This document shows, piece by piece, positions 16,361-24,392 of a stretch of DNA of 28,319 bases (positions are counted from its first letter, which is position 1; each line of letters opens with the position of its first letter). The position numbers were made by a program, and so were the translations under genes. The stretch lies in the NCBI GenBank assembly GCA_902772615.1, contig CACYBC010000117.1, forward strand, positions 1 to 28,319. Direction: 5' to 3'. Origin of the DNA: an uncultured Ruminococcus sp. (GTDB lineage Bacteria > Bacillota > Clostridia > Oscillospirales > Ruminococcaceae). The notes under the pieces are model-generated. The model saw nothing but the letters and a program-made list of their open reading frames with translations, did no database searches and was not told where the DNA came from.

Positions 16361-17896
16361 TCATCTTCTCCACTTCAGGTCAGCTGCTTTCTCCAGAAGG
16401 AGTCGGATCGCGGGCCTTTCAGGCTCCTGCTGCATGAAGACGGTGTCTTCAAACATGATGGAGCGGGGATTCTCGTTGGTGAACTTCTCCCATGTGGGCA
16501 TCGGAGTTCCGTCGGCATCGTTGCCGTTGGGATCTCCGTTCTTTGCGAAGTTGGTCCAATAGTTGCACATCAGCCTCGCCAGATCATAGTGCTTTGCCTG
16601 GAAAGGCCTCCAACACTTGGCCAGTGTCTCAAAAACGAACCACAGGTCGCTGGAATGGAATGCGCCGGGATTGTCCCAACCCGGGATCTCCGGCCCGAAT
16701 GAGTAGAAATACTCGTCCAGACCGTGATCTGCTCCGTTCATGTGAAGCAGTTCGATACCGAATCTCTGGTTGTTGATCTTGAGAGCATCCTTGAGCCCGT
16801 CGAGATCGACGTTATCATAGTCTGCTGCGGAAAGGACTTCCGCCGCGGCTTCTTCTCCGACCATGGCTGAGATCCTGTCACGGATCTCTTCCTTGCTGGA
16901 AGCTCTGCCAAACATATCGCCCATATCTCCGGTCGTATGTCCGCAGATCAGCGGGACCTGAAGCCTTCTGTTGGCAGCCATCATATTGACCGGATCGTCG
17001 TCGGCAAATACGCCGTCGATGTTGAAGCCCCAGCGCACATGTTTCTCTTCCATGAACTCAAGCATCTTGTCGCGAAGCGTGAAAGCATTGATCTGCTTTG
17101 CTTCCTCAAGACTCTTTACGCCGATGAATTTGAAGAACTCAACGCCGTTTGCTTCAGCTTCAGCCAGAGTGGGATAGCCGTATCCGCCTCCGATGCTGAT
17201 GCCGCCGCTGCTCATGGAGATGCCTCTCTTGATGACATCGGTGCTGTTGAGAGGGGAGAGCAACTGGAAAAGCGTGCTGCGTCCGCCCGCGGACTGTCCG
17301 AAGATAGTGATGTTGTCGGGGTCGCCTCCGAAGGCGGCGATGTTGCGCTTTACCCAGAGGGTGCCGAAGCGCTGGTCATAGCTTCCGAAGTTAGTGTAGC
17401 ATTTGTCTTCCGCCGTGGCTGTGATCTCGGGATGCGCGAAGAATCCGAATATGTTGACTCTGTAGTTTACGGAGACGAGGATAACACCTCTTCTCGCGAT
17501 CCTTTCGCCGTCGAACTCCATCTCGGAAGGATGTCCTTCCTGAAGACCGCCGCCGTAGTACCAAACCATGACCGGCAGTTTCTCATCGGCTGATTTAGCC
17601 GGAGTCCAGATGTTGAGCTGCAGGCAGTCCTCGCTCATCACCAGATCGGGATCTACGTTCCACTCTCTGGTGTAGATGTTGTCAGGATCAAGGCCCGGAT
17701 ATTTCTGCATGGCGATAGGCCCGAAGGTGTAGCACTCCCTGACGCCTTCCCAGTCCTCAGCGGGCTGCGGTCCTTTCCATCTCAGGTCTCCTACAGGAGG
17801 CTTGGCAAAGGGTATGCCCTTGAAGGCGGTTATTCTGGGGTCAGCTGCAGGGATACCTTTGACCCAGCCGTTTTCAGTCTTAACTACTCTAAGCAT
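16361..17896 (-). CDS. Type B carboxylesterase, copy 1
   Basis: This 511-residue alpha/beta hydrolase belongs to the carboxylesterase type B (PnbA/cholinesterase-like) family. Signatures are the N-terminal FKGIPFAKPPVGDLRW, SEDCLQLNIWTP, the oxyanion loop YYGGGLQEG, the nucleophile elbow GQSAGG with S202, and H414 in AFHSSDLWFVF. The third catalytic residue, normally Glu, falls in a TTGDMGD segment (D324, D327) and is uncertain. There is no signal peptide, so it should act in the cytoplasm. It lies 19 bases downstream of a close paralogue, with its own TAGGAG ribosome site, and ends at a terminator. The substrate is unknown; acetyl, feruloyl or xenobiotic esters are all possible. Confidence 0.88.
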   Translation of the reverse strand: MLRVVKTENGWVKGIPAADPRITAFKGIPFAKPPVGDLRWKGPQPAEDWEGVRECYTFGPIAMQKYPGLDPDNIYTREWNVDPDLVMSEDCLQLNIWTPAKSADEKLPVMVWYYGGGLQEGHPSEMEFDGERIARRGVILVSVNYRVNIFGFFAHPEITATAEDKCYTNFGSYDQRFGTLWVKRNIAAFGGDPDNITIFGQSAGGRSTLFQLLSPLNSTDVIKRGISMSSGGISIGGGYGYPTLAEAEANGVEFFKFIGVKSLEEAKQINAFTLRDKMLEFMEEKHVRWGFNIDGVFADDDPVNMMAANRRLQVPLICGHTTGDMGDMFGRASSKEEIRDRISAMVGEEAAAEVLSAADYDNVDLDGLKDALKINNQRFGIELLHMNGADHGLDEYFYSFGPEIPGWDNPGAFHSSDLWFVFETLAKCWRPFQAKHYDLARLMCNYWTNFAKNGDPNGNDADGTPMPTWEKFTNENPRSIMFEDTVFMQQEPERPAIRLLLEKAADLKWRR

Positions 17897-17915
17897 TAGT
17901 TTCTCCTAATATTCA

Positions 17916-19421
17916 TTATTTGCTGTTTCTTTCCACGAGGACATTCATAGCCTCGCTGGGCTTGTCCACGCAGGCCTCAACGACATCGTTGAACCAGACG
18001 GCGTTGGGCTCGGCAGTGGTATAGGGTTTCCAGAGGGGCATCGGGGTACCGTCGTTGTCGGGACCGTTGGGATCGCCTGTGCGGAAGAAGTTGGCCCAGT
18101 AGTTGCACATGTTCCTGGCAAGATCCATGTGTTTGCCTTTGAAGGGCCTCCAGCATTTTGCAAGGTTCTCAAAGAAGAACCAGAGGTCTACGGAGTGGAA
18201 GGTGCCGGGATTGTCCCATCCGGGGATCTCAGCGTTGAATACATAATAATAGAAGGGTTCTTCGATACCGATGGCCTCATTCTTCTTGACGAGAGTCCTG
18301 AAAGCGACTTCTATGCCGCTGACATTGGCGATGGACTTGGCTGTCTCGAGATCGTCGCCGCAGGCTTTGAGGAAATCATCGGCATAATCACCGAGGCTCG
18401 CTCTGACTCTGGCGGCAAACTCTTCCATGGAGTCTGCATCGATGCGGGAACGGAACTCATCCTGGGTCCTGCCGACCATGAGAGGTACACGCAGACGCTT
18501 GCCTTCCGACATGAGCTTGAAGGGATCTCCGGGCAGATAAACACCGTCAGGCGTGGATCCGAAGCGGGCGCGGAACTCGTTCTCAAAGTCCACTCCCTTA
18601 TCGCGAAGCGTCACCGCATCTATCTGTCTGGCTTCTTCCAGTGTCTTAACGCCGAGGAACTCGAAGAATCTCTCGCCCTGTGCCTGAGCCTCTTCAAAGT
18701 TCAGACGTCTGCGCTCATCATAAACACCGGCAAACATGCCGCTCATGATGACCGCTTTCTGGAACAGACCCTCATTGGAGGGGCTGACGAGCTGTGTGCA
18801 TACGCTTCCGCCGCCTGCCGACTGTCCTCCGATGGTGATGTTGTCGGGATCTCCGCCGAAAGCAGCGATATTTCTCTTGACCCAGCGGGTACCGGCCTGC
18901 TGGTCGAGGTTTCCGAAGTTTGTAGGAGCATCGGGCTGTGTGGCCGTCAGTTCAGGGTGCGCAAGGAATCCGAACACATTGAGACGATAGTTTACGGTAA
19001 CTACCACCACGCCTCTTCTCGCGATCCTCTCGCCGTCGAATTCCATCTCAGCGGGGTTGCCTTCTCTGAGGCCGCCGCCGAAATACCATACATAGACGGG
19101 AAGCTTGTCTTCCGTCGTCTTTGCGGGCGTCCATACATTCAGGTACAGGCAGTCCTCATCCATGGGGATCTCGGGATCAACGTTCCACTCTCTGGTGTAG
19201 ATGTTGTTGGGATCCAGTCCGGGTATGTGCTGCATCGAGATAGGCGCGAATGTCCAGCATTTCAGCTCACCTTCCCAGGGAATGACGGGCTGTGGAGCAC
19301 GCCAGCGGTTCTCACCTACAGGAGGCGCTGCAAACGGGATGCCCTTGAAAGCAGTCACACGGGGGTCGGCTGCAGGGATTCCGAGAACTACGCCGCCTTC
19401 TACAGTAGCCTTTCTGATCAT
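17916..19421 (-). CDS. Type B carboxylesterase, copy 2
   Basis: A 501-residue paralogue of the following gene, sharing long identical blocks such as EMEFDGERIARRGV and VKRNIAAFGGDPDNITI. The family marks are FKGIPFAAPPVGENRW, DEDCLYLNVWTPAK, YFGGGLREG, the elbow GQSAGG with nucleophile S201, E322 in RTQDEF as likely catalytic acid, and H409 in FHSVDLWFFF. No signal peptide is present. AAAGGAG lies upstream of the ATG. It is the first gene of a two-gene unit, probably formed by tandem duplication; divergence around the acid residue and in the C-terminal half suggests different substrates. The name PnbA is applied to distant relatives, so I give no symbol. Confidence 0.9.
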   Translation of the reverse strand: MIRKATVEGGVVLGIPAADPRVTAFKGIPFAAPPVGENRWRAPQPVIPWEGELKCWTFAPISMQHIPGLDPNNIYTREWNVDPEIPMDEDCLYLNVWTPAKTTEDKLPVYVWYFGGGLREGNPAEMEFDGERIARRGVVVVTVNYRLNVFGFLAHPELTATQPDAPTNFGNLDQQAGTRWVKRNIAAFGGDPDNITIGGQSAGGGSVCTQLVSPSNEGLFQKAVIMSGMFAGVYDERRRLNFEEAQAQGERFFEFLGVKTLEEARQIDAVTLRDKGVDFENEFRARFGSTPDGVYLPGDPFKLMSEGKRLRVPLMVGRTQDEFRSRIDADSMEEFAARVRASLGDYADDFLKACGDDLETAKSIANVSGIEVAFRTLVKKNEAIGIEEPFYYYVFNAEIPGWDNPGTFHSVDLWFFFENLAKCWRPFKGKHMDLARNMCNYWANFFRTGDPNGPDNDGTPMPLWKPYTTAEPNAVWFNDVVEACVDKPSEAMNVLVERNSK

Positions 19422-19497
19422 TGTTTTCTCCTTTCGATTGATCGACTTATGGTATTATGCATATTCAACAAGATAATGGTTCTATGCGTGATGCCAT

Positions 19498-19544
19498 TTA
19501 CTCAATACTACCATAATGAGAATCGGAATAAAATCCTTGAGTAA
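19498..19544 (-). promoter_or_regulatory. Possible esterase promoter flanked by an inverted repeat
   Basis: On the minus strand an extended -10 (TGG then TAGTAT, about 19506-19514) lies between the two arms of a perfect 8-bp inverted repeat, TTACTCAA (19498-19505) and TTGAGTAA (19537-19544). The -35 is weak, as expected for a regulated promoter. The assignment is an inference from position and symmetry only. Confidence 0.35.
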
Positions 19545-19560
19545 TCTTTTTGAAACAAAA

Positions 19561-19586
19561 AAAGGCAGGGCACAGGCCCTGCCTTT
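19561..19586 (-). terminator. Intrinsic terminator after nfnB
   Basis: An 11-bp perfect stem (19561-19571 with 19576-19586) with the loop ACAG; on the minus strand it is followed by seven T. It ends the nfnA-nfnB transcript 17 bases after the stop. Confidence 0.92.
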
Positions 19587-19603
19587 AATATAGCATAAAG
19601 AGA

Positions 19604-21013
19604 TTATTTGCTGAGGTACTCGTGGATGGACTTTGCGGCAAGTTTGCCGGCTCCCATCGCGGAGATGACGGTCGCAGCACCGGTGACTGCGTCGCCGCCT
19701 GCGTAGACGCCTTCCTTGGAGGTGGCGCCGTTATCGTCGACGATGATACCGCCGTGGCCGTTGACATCAAGACCGGCTGTGGTGTTCTTGATCAGCGGGT
19801 TGGGGGAGGTACCGATAGCCATAACGACTGTGTCGACATCGATCACGAATTCGCTTCCCTCTACGGGGACAGGACGGCGGCGGCCTCTCTCATCGGGCTC
19901 ACCGAGCTCCATACGGATGCACTTCATACCGGTCACGAAACCGTTCTTGGGATCGCGGCGGTCATCGGGATTGTTGTATCCGAGGATCTCTACCGGATTG
20001 TTGAGAAGCTTGAAGATGATGCCTTCTTCCTTGGCGTGTTCGACTTCCTCACGGCGTGCCGGGAGCTCTTCCTCAGAGCGGCGATAGACGATGTAGACAT
20101 TGTCAGCGCCGAGTCTGAGAGCTGTTCTCGCAGCGTCCATGGCAACGTTTCCGCCGCCGACTACCGCGACGTTTCCGCCCTTCATGATGGGGGTAACGGG
20201 ATCGTCGAGATAGGATTTCATGAGGTTGGAGCGGGTGAGGAACTCGTTGGCGCTGTATACGCCCTTGAGGGACTCGCCAGGGATACCCATGAAGTTGGGG
20301 AGTCCTGCGCCGGAGCCGACATAAACGGCCTCATAGCCCTGTTCAAAGAGCTCATCGATGGTGAGGGTCTTACCGATGACGACGTTGGTCTCGACATCGA
20401 CGCCCATGGCGATAAGGTTGTCGACTTCCTGCTGAACGATCTTCTTGGGAAGACGGAACTCAGGAATGCCGTAGACAAGAACGCCGCCGGCGGTGTGAAG
20501 AGCTTCAAATACGGTAACCTTGTAGCCGAGCTTGGCAAGATCGCCTGCGCAGGTCAGTCCGGAGGGGCCGGAACCTACAACAGCGACTTTGTGTCCGTTG
20601 AAGGGAGCGGGTTCGGGCTTCTGATCGCTGTGATCCCTGTGCCAGTCAGCGACGAATCTCTCAAGACGGCCGATTCCTACGGGCTCGCCTTTGATTCCGC
20701 GGATGCACTTGGATTCGCACTGTGTCTCCTGAGGGCATACACGTCCGCAGACTGCGGGGAGGGAAGAAGTCTCGTGGATGACCTGATATGCACCCTCGAA
20801 ATCTCCCTCTTTGATCTTATCGATGAATTCGGGGATATGTACATTGACCGGGCAGCCGGACACGCAGGGCATATTCTTGCAGTGCAGGCAGCGCTGCGCC
20901 TCATCAAGAGCGATCTCTTCGCTGTAGCCGATGGCAACTTCGTTGAAGTTGTGGGCACGGACCAGAGGATCCTGAGAGGGCATCGGGTTCTTGGTAAGAC
21001 TCATGTTAGGCAT
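19604..21013 (-). CDS. nfnB: NfnB: large subunit of NADH-dependent ferredoxin:NADP+ oxidoreductase (GltA-like)
   Basis: This 469-residue flavoprotein resembles the glutamate synthase small chain and is often annotated gltA. It has two N-terminal [4Fe-4S] clusters (C42, C45, C50, C54; C89, C93, C99, C103), an FAD-binding GSGPSGLTCAGDL, an NADPH-binding GGGNVAMDAART, and a C-terminal FAD block ending GGDAVTGAATVISAMGAGK. No glutamate synthase large subunit is nearby; instead the PyrK-like nfnA is directly upstream, one base away. That pairing is the hallmark of NfnAB, which bifurcates electrons between NADPH, NAD+ and ferredoxin in anaerobes. AAGGAGGT inside the end of nfnA is the ribosome site. 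In the complex, NfnB holds the bifurcating FAD. Confidence 0.88.
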   Translation of the reverse strand: MPNMSLTKNPMPSQDPLVRAHNFNEVAIGYSEEIALDEAQRCLHCKNMPCVSGCPVNVHIPEFIDKIKEGDFEGAYQVIHETSSLPAVCGRVCPQETQCESKCIRGIKGEPVGIGRLERFVADWHRDHSDQKPEPAPFNGHKVAVVGSGPSGLTCAGDLAKLGYKVTVFEALHTAGGVLVYGIPEFRLPKKIVQQEVDNLIAMGVDVETNVVIGKTLTIDELFEQGYEAVYVGSGAGLPNFMGIPGESLKGVYSANEFLTRSNLMKSYLDDPVTPIMKGGNVAVVGGGNVAMDAARTALRLGADNVYIVYRRSEEELPARREEVEHAKEEGIIFKLLNNPVEILGYNNPDDRRDPKNGFVTGMKCIRMELGEPDERGRRRPVPVEGSEFVIDVDTVVMAIGTSPNPLIKNTTAGLDVNGHGGIIVDDNGATSKEGVYAGGDAVTGAATVISAMGAGKLAAKSIHEYLSK

Positions 21014-21014
21014 A

Positions 21015-21866
21015 TTATTTTACCTCCTTGAAGAGATTGCAGGCTTCTTCGTATGCATGGCGCTCAAAGGCTACGTACATGGTTCCGCGGGACATGGCTT
21101 CGTCGAAGTCGACTTCATATCCGTTGAAATCAGGTCCGTCAACGCATGCAAACTTGGTGACCTTCTTGCCGTCTTGATTGAGGGTCAGTCTGCATCCGCC
21201 GCACATTCCGGTTCCGTCGATCATGATCGGGTTCATGGAAACCGTACAGGGGATACCGGTGGGCTGGCAGGCAAGGACGACGAACTTCATCATGATCAGC
21301 GGTCCGATCGTGATGACTTCATCAAAGGTCTCACCCTTCTCAAACAGCTCCTTGAGAGGAACTGTGACATTGCCTTCGCGGCTGTATGAGCCGTCATCTG
21401 TCATGACGATGAGCTCATCAGAGCATGCACGGAACTCGTCTTCAAGAATGAGCAGGTCTTTTGTGCGGAATCCGATGATGGAAGTGACATGGGCACCGAG
21501 TTCATGCAGCTTCTGGGCGATGGGGAGCGCGATGGCGCATCCGACGCCGCCTCCGACGATGCAGACCTTCTTGAGGCCGTCAAGATGCGTCGCGACACCG
21601 AGAGGACCTACGAAGTCCTGGAGGTAATCGCCGACATTCTTGTGATTGAGTTTCTCTGTCGTGGCACCGACTATCTGGAAGATGATCTTGACAGTGCCTT
21701 TCTCGCGGTCATAGCCTGCTACCGTGAGGGGGATGCGCTCGCCGTCAGCATCAACGCGGAGGATGATGAACTGACCGGGTTCTGCTTTCGCAGCGACCAG
21801 GGGAGCTTCGATCTGCATCATGGTAACTGTGGGATTAAGGCTGACCTTTTCCACGATTTTGTACAT
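21015..21866 (-). CDS. nfnA: NfnA: small subunit of NADH-dependent ferredoxin:NADP+ oxidoreductase (PyrK-like)
   Basis: The 283-residue protein is a ferredoxin-reductase-like FAD/NAD(H)-binding subunit, a relative of PyrK and of sulfide dehydrogenase beta. It shows the flavin motif ERIPLTVAGYD, the nucleotide-binding GGGVGCAIALPIA, and a C-terminal [2Fe-2S] region with C222, C225 and C241 and the conserved acid D217 (DGTGMCGGC, then FACVDGP); a three-Cys, one-Asp cluster is described for NfnA. It precedes nfnB in one transcript, with a promoter at 21963-21992. The alternative reading as PyrK is disfavoured because no pyrD or other pyr gene adjoins it. Confidence 0.88.
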   Translation of the reverse strand: MYKIVEKVSLNPTVTMMQIEAPLVAAKAEPGQFIILRVDADGERIPLTVAGYDREKGTVKIIFQIVGATTEKLNHKNVGDYLQDFVGPLGVATHLDGLKKVCIVGGGVGCAIALPIAQKLHELGAHVTSIIGFRTKDLLILEDEFRACSDELIVMTDDGSYSREGNVTVPLKELFEKGETFDEVITIGPLIMMKFVVLACQPTGIPCTVSMNPIMIDGTGMCGGCRLTLNQDGKKVTKFACVDGPDFNGYEVDFDEAMSRGTMYVAFERHAYEEACNLFKEVK

Positions 21867-21930
21867 GCTTTAGTCTCCTTTTGAGGTTTGATTTTCTTTT
21901 TATTCTGCGCTGTGTTTTTCTCACACTAAT

Positions 21931-21959
21931 ACGTGCGGACAATTTCCATGCCCGCACGT
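21931..21959. promoter_or_regulatory. Palindrome at the nfnA transcription start
   Basis: ACGTGCGG (21931-21938) and CCGCACGT (21952-21959) form a perfect 8-bp inverted repeat around 13 bases. No T-run follows on either strand, so it is a poor terminator. Position over the predicted start suggests an operator or a leader hairpin. The centre spacing does not match the Rex consensus that I know. Confidence 0.45.
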
Positions 21960-21962
21960 GTA

Positions 21963-21992
21963 AATATAACATATGGAATCGTTTTGCCGCAA
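21963..21992 (-). promoter_or_regulatory. Promoter for nfnA-nfnB
   Basis: On the minus strand TTGCGG (21987-21992) and TATATT (21963-21968) are 18 bases apart. The predicted start, near 21956, falls inside a palindrome at 21931-21959. Confidence 0.55.
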
Positions 21993-22056
21993 GTGAAAAG
22001 AGATATTTATAGGTCGTTTCGCCTGCAATTCGAAAATACCGCTCTCAAAACGGCTT

Positions 22057-23505
22057 TCAGGATATCCTGATAAGGTTCCAGGACAGAGGTGCGAGCACGG
22101 TATTGCACACCGAACCTTCCACCTCGGCTTTCTCGGTCACTGTCTGCATTCCGCGGATGGTCATCAGCTCAGCCTTGCTGAATTCTCCCATTCCGGAGAA
22201 GTCGACTTTCAGTTCAGCCTGTTCCGTCTCGCTTCTGTTGACCACAAATACGGAAAGGGAACCGTCATCGCATTTCACCACTGCGCTGTCGAGCATCGGA
22301 ACACCGTTGTAAAGCTTGCAGTCGTATGTCGGCGCGTCTACCACAGGCTTGATCGATGTGCCTCTGCCGTAGTTCGATGCATGCATGATGGGATAGTAGA
22401 TGGTCCTCACGTATGCTTCTCCGCCGGGTACCGTGGTGATAGGCGCGATCACGTTGATGAGCTGCGCGAAGCAGGAGACCTTGACCAGATCGGCGTTCCT
22501 GATGAGCGCGTTCATGAGAGTTCCGACGACAAGGGTATCGATATCGTCATAATCCTCTTCGTCGATCGCTCTGCCGACTACCCACTTTTCCGGAGCCTTC
22601 TGTTCGGTCGAGAAATGATACCAGACATTCCACTCGTCGAAGGAGAGATACACATCATGGTCACCCTTCTGCTCTATCTTTGCCTGCTTGCAGATGGAAC
22701 CGATGTACTGGATCATGTTCTCCATGTCTATATTGCTTGCCAGGAAAGAGGGGATATCGTGATCGTCGTTCCTGTAGTAGCTGTGCAAGGATACGTAGTT
22801 GACATCATTGTAGCAGTGCTTCAGGACAGTCTTTTCCCATTCGCCGTACGTCGGCATGCTGGTGTTGGAACTGCCGCAGGCGACCAGTTCGATGGAAGGA
22901 TCGATCCATTTCATCATCTTGGCCGTCTCGTGTGCGATCCTGCCGTACTCCTCAGCGGTCTTTCCGCAGATCTGCCAGGGGCCGTCCATCTCATTTCCGA
23001 GGCACCAGAGCTTGACATTGTAGGGCTCGGCGTGTCCGTTGCGTTTTCTTAGTTCGGCGTAATATGTGGGTGTCGTGCCGTTTACGTATTCAACGAGGTC
23101 GGCGGCATCCTGAGGAGTGCCGGTGCCCAGGTTCACTGCCAGCATGGGCTTGACTCCGAGGCGCTCGCACCAGCGCAGGAACTCATCTGTTCCTACAAGA
23201 TTCGGCTCGATCTGGAACCATGCCAGATCCAACCTCGCAGGTCTGTTTTCCTTGGGGCCGATCCCGTCTTTCCAGCGGTATCCGGAAAGGAAGTTTCCTC
23301 CCGGATAGCGGATGTGGGAGAGGTTGAGAGGCCTGACGAGATCCATGACGTCCTTGCGGAATCCGAATTCATCGGCTGTGGGATGATCGGGCTCATAGAT
23401 GCCTGTGTAGATGGCTCTTCCCATGTGCTCGACAAAGGAGCTGTATACTCTGTCGTCCACTTTGGAAACGATATTGTCGCTGCTGACTCTGATCGATGTT
23501 TTCAC
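22057..23505 (-). CDS. abfA: Alpha-L-arabinofuranosidase, GH51
   Basis: GH51 enzymes remove terminal arabinofuranosyl groups from arabinan and arabinoxylan fragments with retention. The 482-residue protein has the TIM-barrel catalytic pair: acid/base E172 in LGNEMDGPWQ and nucleophile E291 in SFDEWNVWYH; the N-terminal RYPGGNFLSGYRWKDGIG block binds substrate in known structures, and the C-terminal part is the usual beta-sandwich. There is no signal peptide, so it acts on imported oligosaccharides. The start is GTG with AAGGAGG eight bases before it. It is a single gene without an adjoining transporter or other glycosidase. Family assignment is firm; exact substrate preference is not. Confidence 0.93.
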   Translation of the reverse strand: MKTSIRVSSDNIVSKVDDRVYSSFVEHMGRAIYTGIYEPDHPTADEFGFRKDVMDLVRPLNLSHIRYPGGNFLSGYRWKDGIGPKENRPARLDLAWFQIEPNLVGTDEFLRWCERLGVKPMLAVNLGTGTPQDAADLVEYVNGTTPTYYAELRKRNGHAEPYNVKLWCLGNEMDGPWQICGKTAEEYGRIAHETAKMMKWIDPSIELVACGSSNTSMPTYGEWEKTVLKHCYNDVNYVSLHSYYRNDDHDIPSFLASNIDMENMIQYIGSICKQAKIEQKGDHDVYLSFDEWNVWYHFSTEQKAPEKWVVGRAIDEEDYDDIDTLVVGTLMNALIRNADLVKVSCFAQLINVIAPITTVPGGEAYVRTIYYPIMHASNYGRGTSIKPVVDAPTYDCKLYNGVPMLDSAVVKCDDGSLSVFVVNRSETEQAELKVDFSGMGEFSKAELMTIRGMQTVTEKAEVEGSVCNTVLAPLSWNLIRIS

Positions 23506-23558
23506 CTGTCTGTCCTCCTTGTAAGTTCAGGCATTGATTATGTACTTTAAATATATAA

Positions 23559-23589
23559 AAGCGCAGAAGCAAAGTCCACTTCCGCGCTT
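23559..23589 (-). terminator. Terminator after the histidine phosphatase gene
   Basis: An 11-bp stem with one mismatch (23559-23569 with 23579-23589) and a 9-base loop. On the minus strand TTTTATATATTT follows. It separates the phosphatase transcript from the arabinofuranosidase gene downstream. Confidence 0.75.
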
Positions 23590-23609
23590 GTTTTATTCGA
23601 TGCAATTTT

Positions 23610-24263
23610 TCAATAAAGGTCATACGGATCGTCTTCTTCCACCGGAAGGTTTTCCCCGGGTATGTCGCAGACGTACTCAAGTATCGGCTCTCTCAGGAAC
23701 AGGGACGGATCTGCCCTGACAGTAAAGCCCTGGCCGGCTTCGCAGTTCCATTCATACTGAGAGAGCTTCGGATAGGCGAGAGCTGCAAGTGCGGCGCTGA
23801 TAACGCCCGCATGGGTCACGACAGCGGCGCTGGTAACTCCTCTCGACATCATGTCGTCAACGATCTGTATGATGCCTTCCCGGCATCTCAGATAGAATGC
23901 CTTGGCAGGCTCCACTCCGGCAGGGGCGTAATCCGAGCCGGGAACGACCCATTTCGCATATTCCTCGTCATTCCTGAGCTGAACCATGGTCTTTCCCTCA
24001 AAGGGACCGAAAGATGCCTCACGGAGATTCTCCACTGCAGTGTATTCGCATCCCGGAAACAGTATCTCGGCTGTCTGCCTCGCTCTCAGAAGGGGACTGG
24101 CATATACTTCATCCACATAGGGGTAATCATATCTCTCCATCAGTTCATAAAGCTGACTGATGCCTTCTTCGCAGAGCGGAGGATCCAGAGTTCCGCAGTA
24201 TCTGCCTTCCAGATTGAAGTCGGTGAGACCGTGTCTTATGAGATGAAGCTTATATGTTTTCAA
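23610..24263 (-). CDS. Histidine phosphatase family protein (phosphoglycerate mutase-like)
   Basis: The 217-residue protein belongs to the histidine phosphatase superfamily: LIRHG with the phosphorylated H11 near the N-terminus, followed by DFNLEGRYCGTLDPPLCEEG, the SPLLRARQTAE segment, and the second catalytic histidine in VVTHAGVIS. These marks are shared by cobalamin phosphatase CobC, broad-specificity phosphatases and phosphoglycerate mutases; the lack of cobalamin or glycolytic neighbours leaves the substrate open, although the overall look is CobC/GpmB-like. The start is TTG at 24261-24263, with AAAGGA about ten bases upstream. It diverges from the XRE regulator across a 129-base gap. 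Confidence 0.85.
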   Translation of the reverse strand: MKTYKLHLIRHGLTDFNLEGRYCGTLDPPLCEEGISQLYELMERYDYPYVDEVYASPLLRARQTAEILFPGCEYTAVENLREASFGPFEGKTMVQLRNDEEYAKWVVPGSDYAPAGVEPAKAFYLRCREGIIQIVDDMMSRGVTSAAVVTHAGVISAALAALAYPKLSQYEWNCEAGQGFTVRADPSLFLREPILEYVCDIPGENLPVEEDDPYDLY

Positions 24264-24324
24264 AACTTGGATTTCCTTTCAAAAAATACACAAAAGTTTT
24301 TTTATTATTTGGCATAAACTACAA

Positions 24325-24353
24325 TTTACTTGCAGTAATGAAGGTAATATAAT
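24325..24353 (+). promoter_or_regulatory. Promoter of the XRE regulator with overlapping palindrome
   Basis: TTTACT (24325-24330) and consensus TATAAT (24348-24353) are 17 bases apart. A small palindrome, TTAC-TTGCA-GTAA (24327-24339), overlaps the -35 and could be an operator for autoregulation and for the divergent phosphatase gene. Confidence 0.6.
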
Positions 24354-24392
24354 CTCAAATACACTTCGTATTATCCAAGAAGGATCGTTCCA

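Noticed and set aside
18129..19544. A 471-codon plus-strand frame opposite esterase copy 2
   Set aside because: It is antisense to a gene with unmistakable catalytic motifs, and it has no family resemblance or translation signals of its own.
19604..21013. Glutamate synthase small subunit (gltD-type) call for the nfnB gene
   Set aside because: No large glutamate synthase subunit is present, and the PyrK-like partner directly upstream points to NfnAB instead.
19622..21031. A 469-codon open frame on the plus strand opposite nfnB
   Set aside because: It mirrors nfnB almost base for base, has no ribosome site or recognisable domain, and its composition is that of an antisense frame produced by strong codon bias in nfnB.
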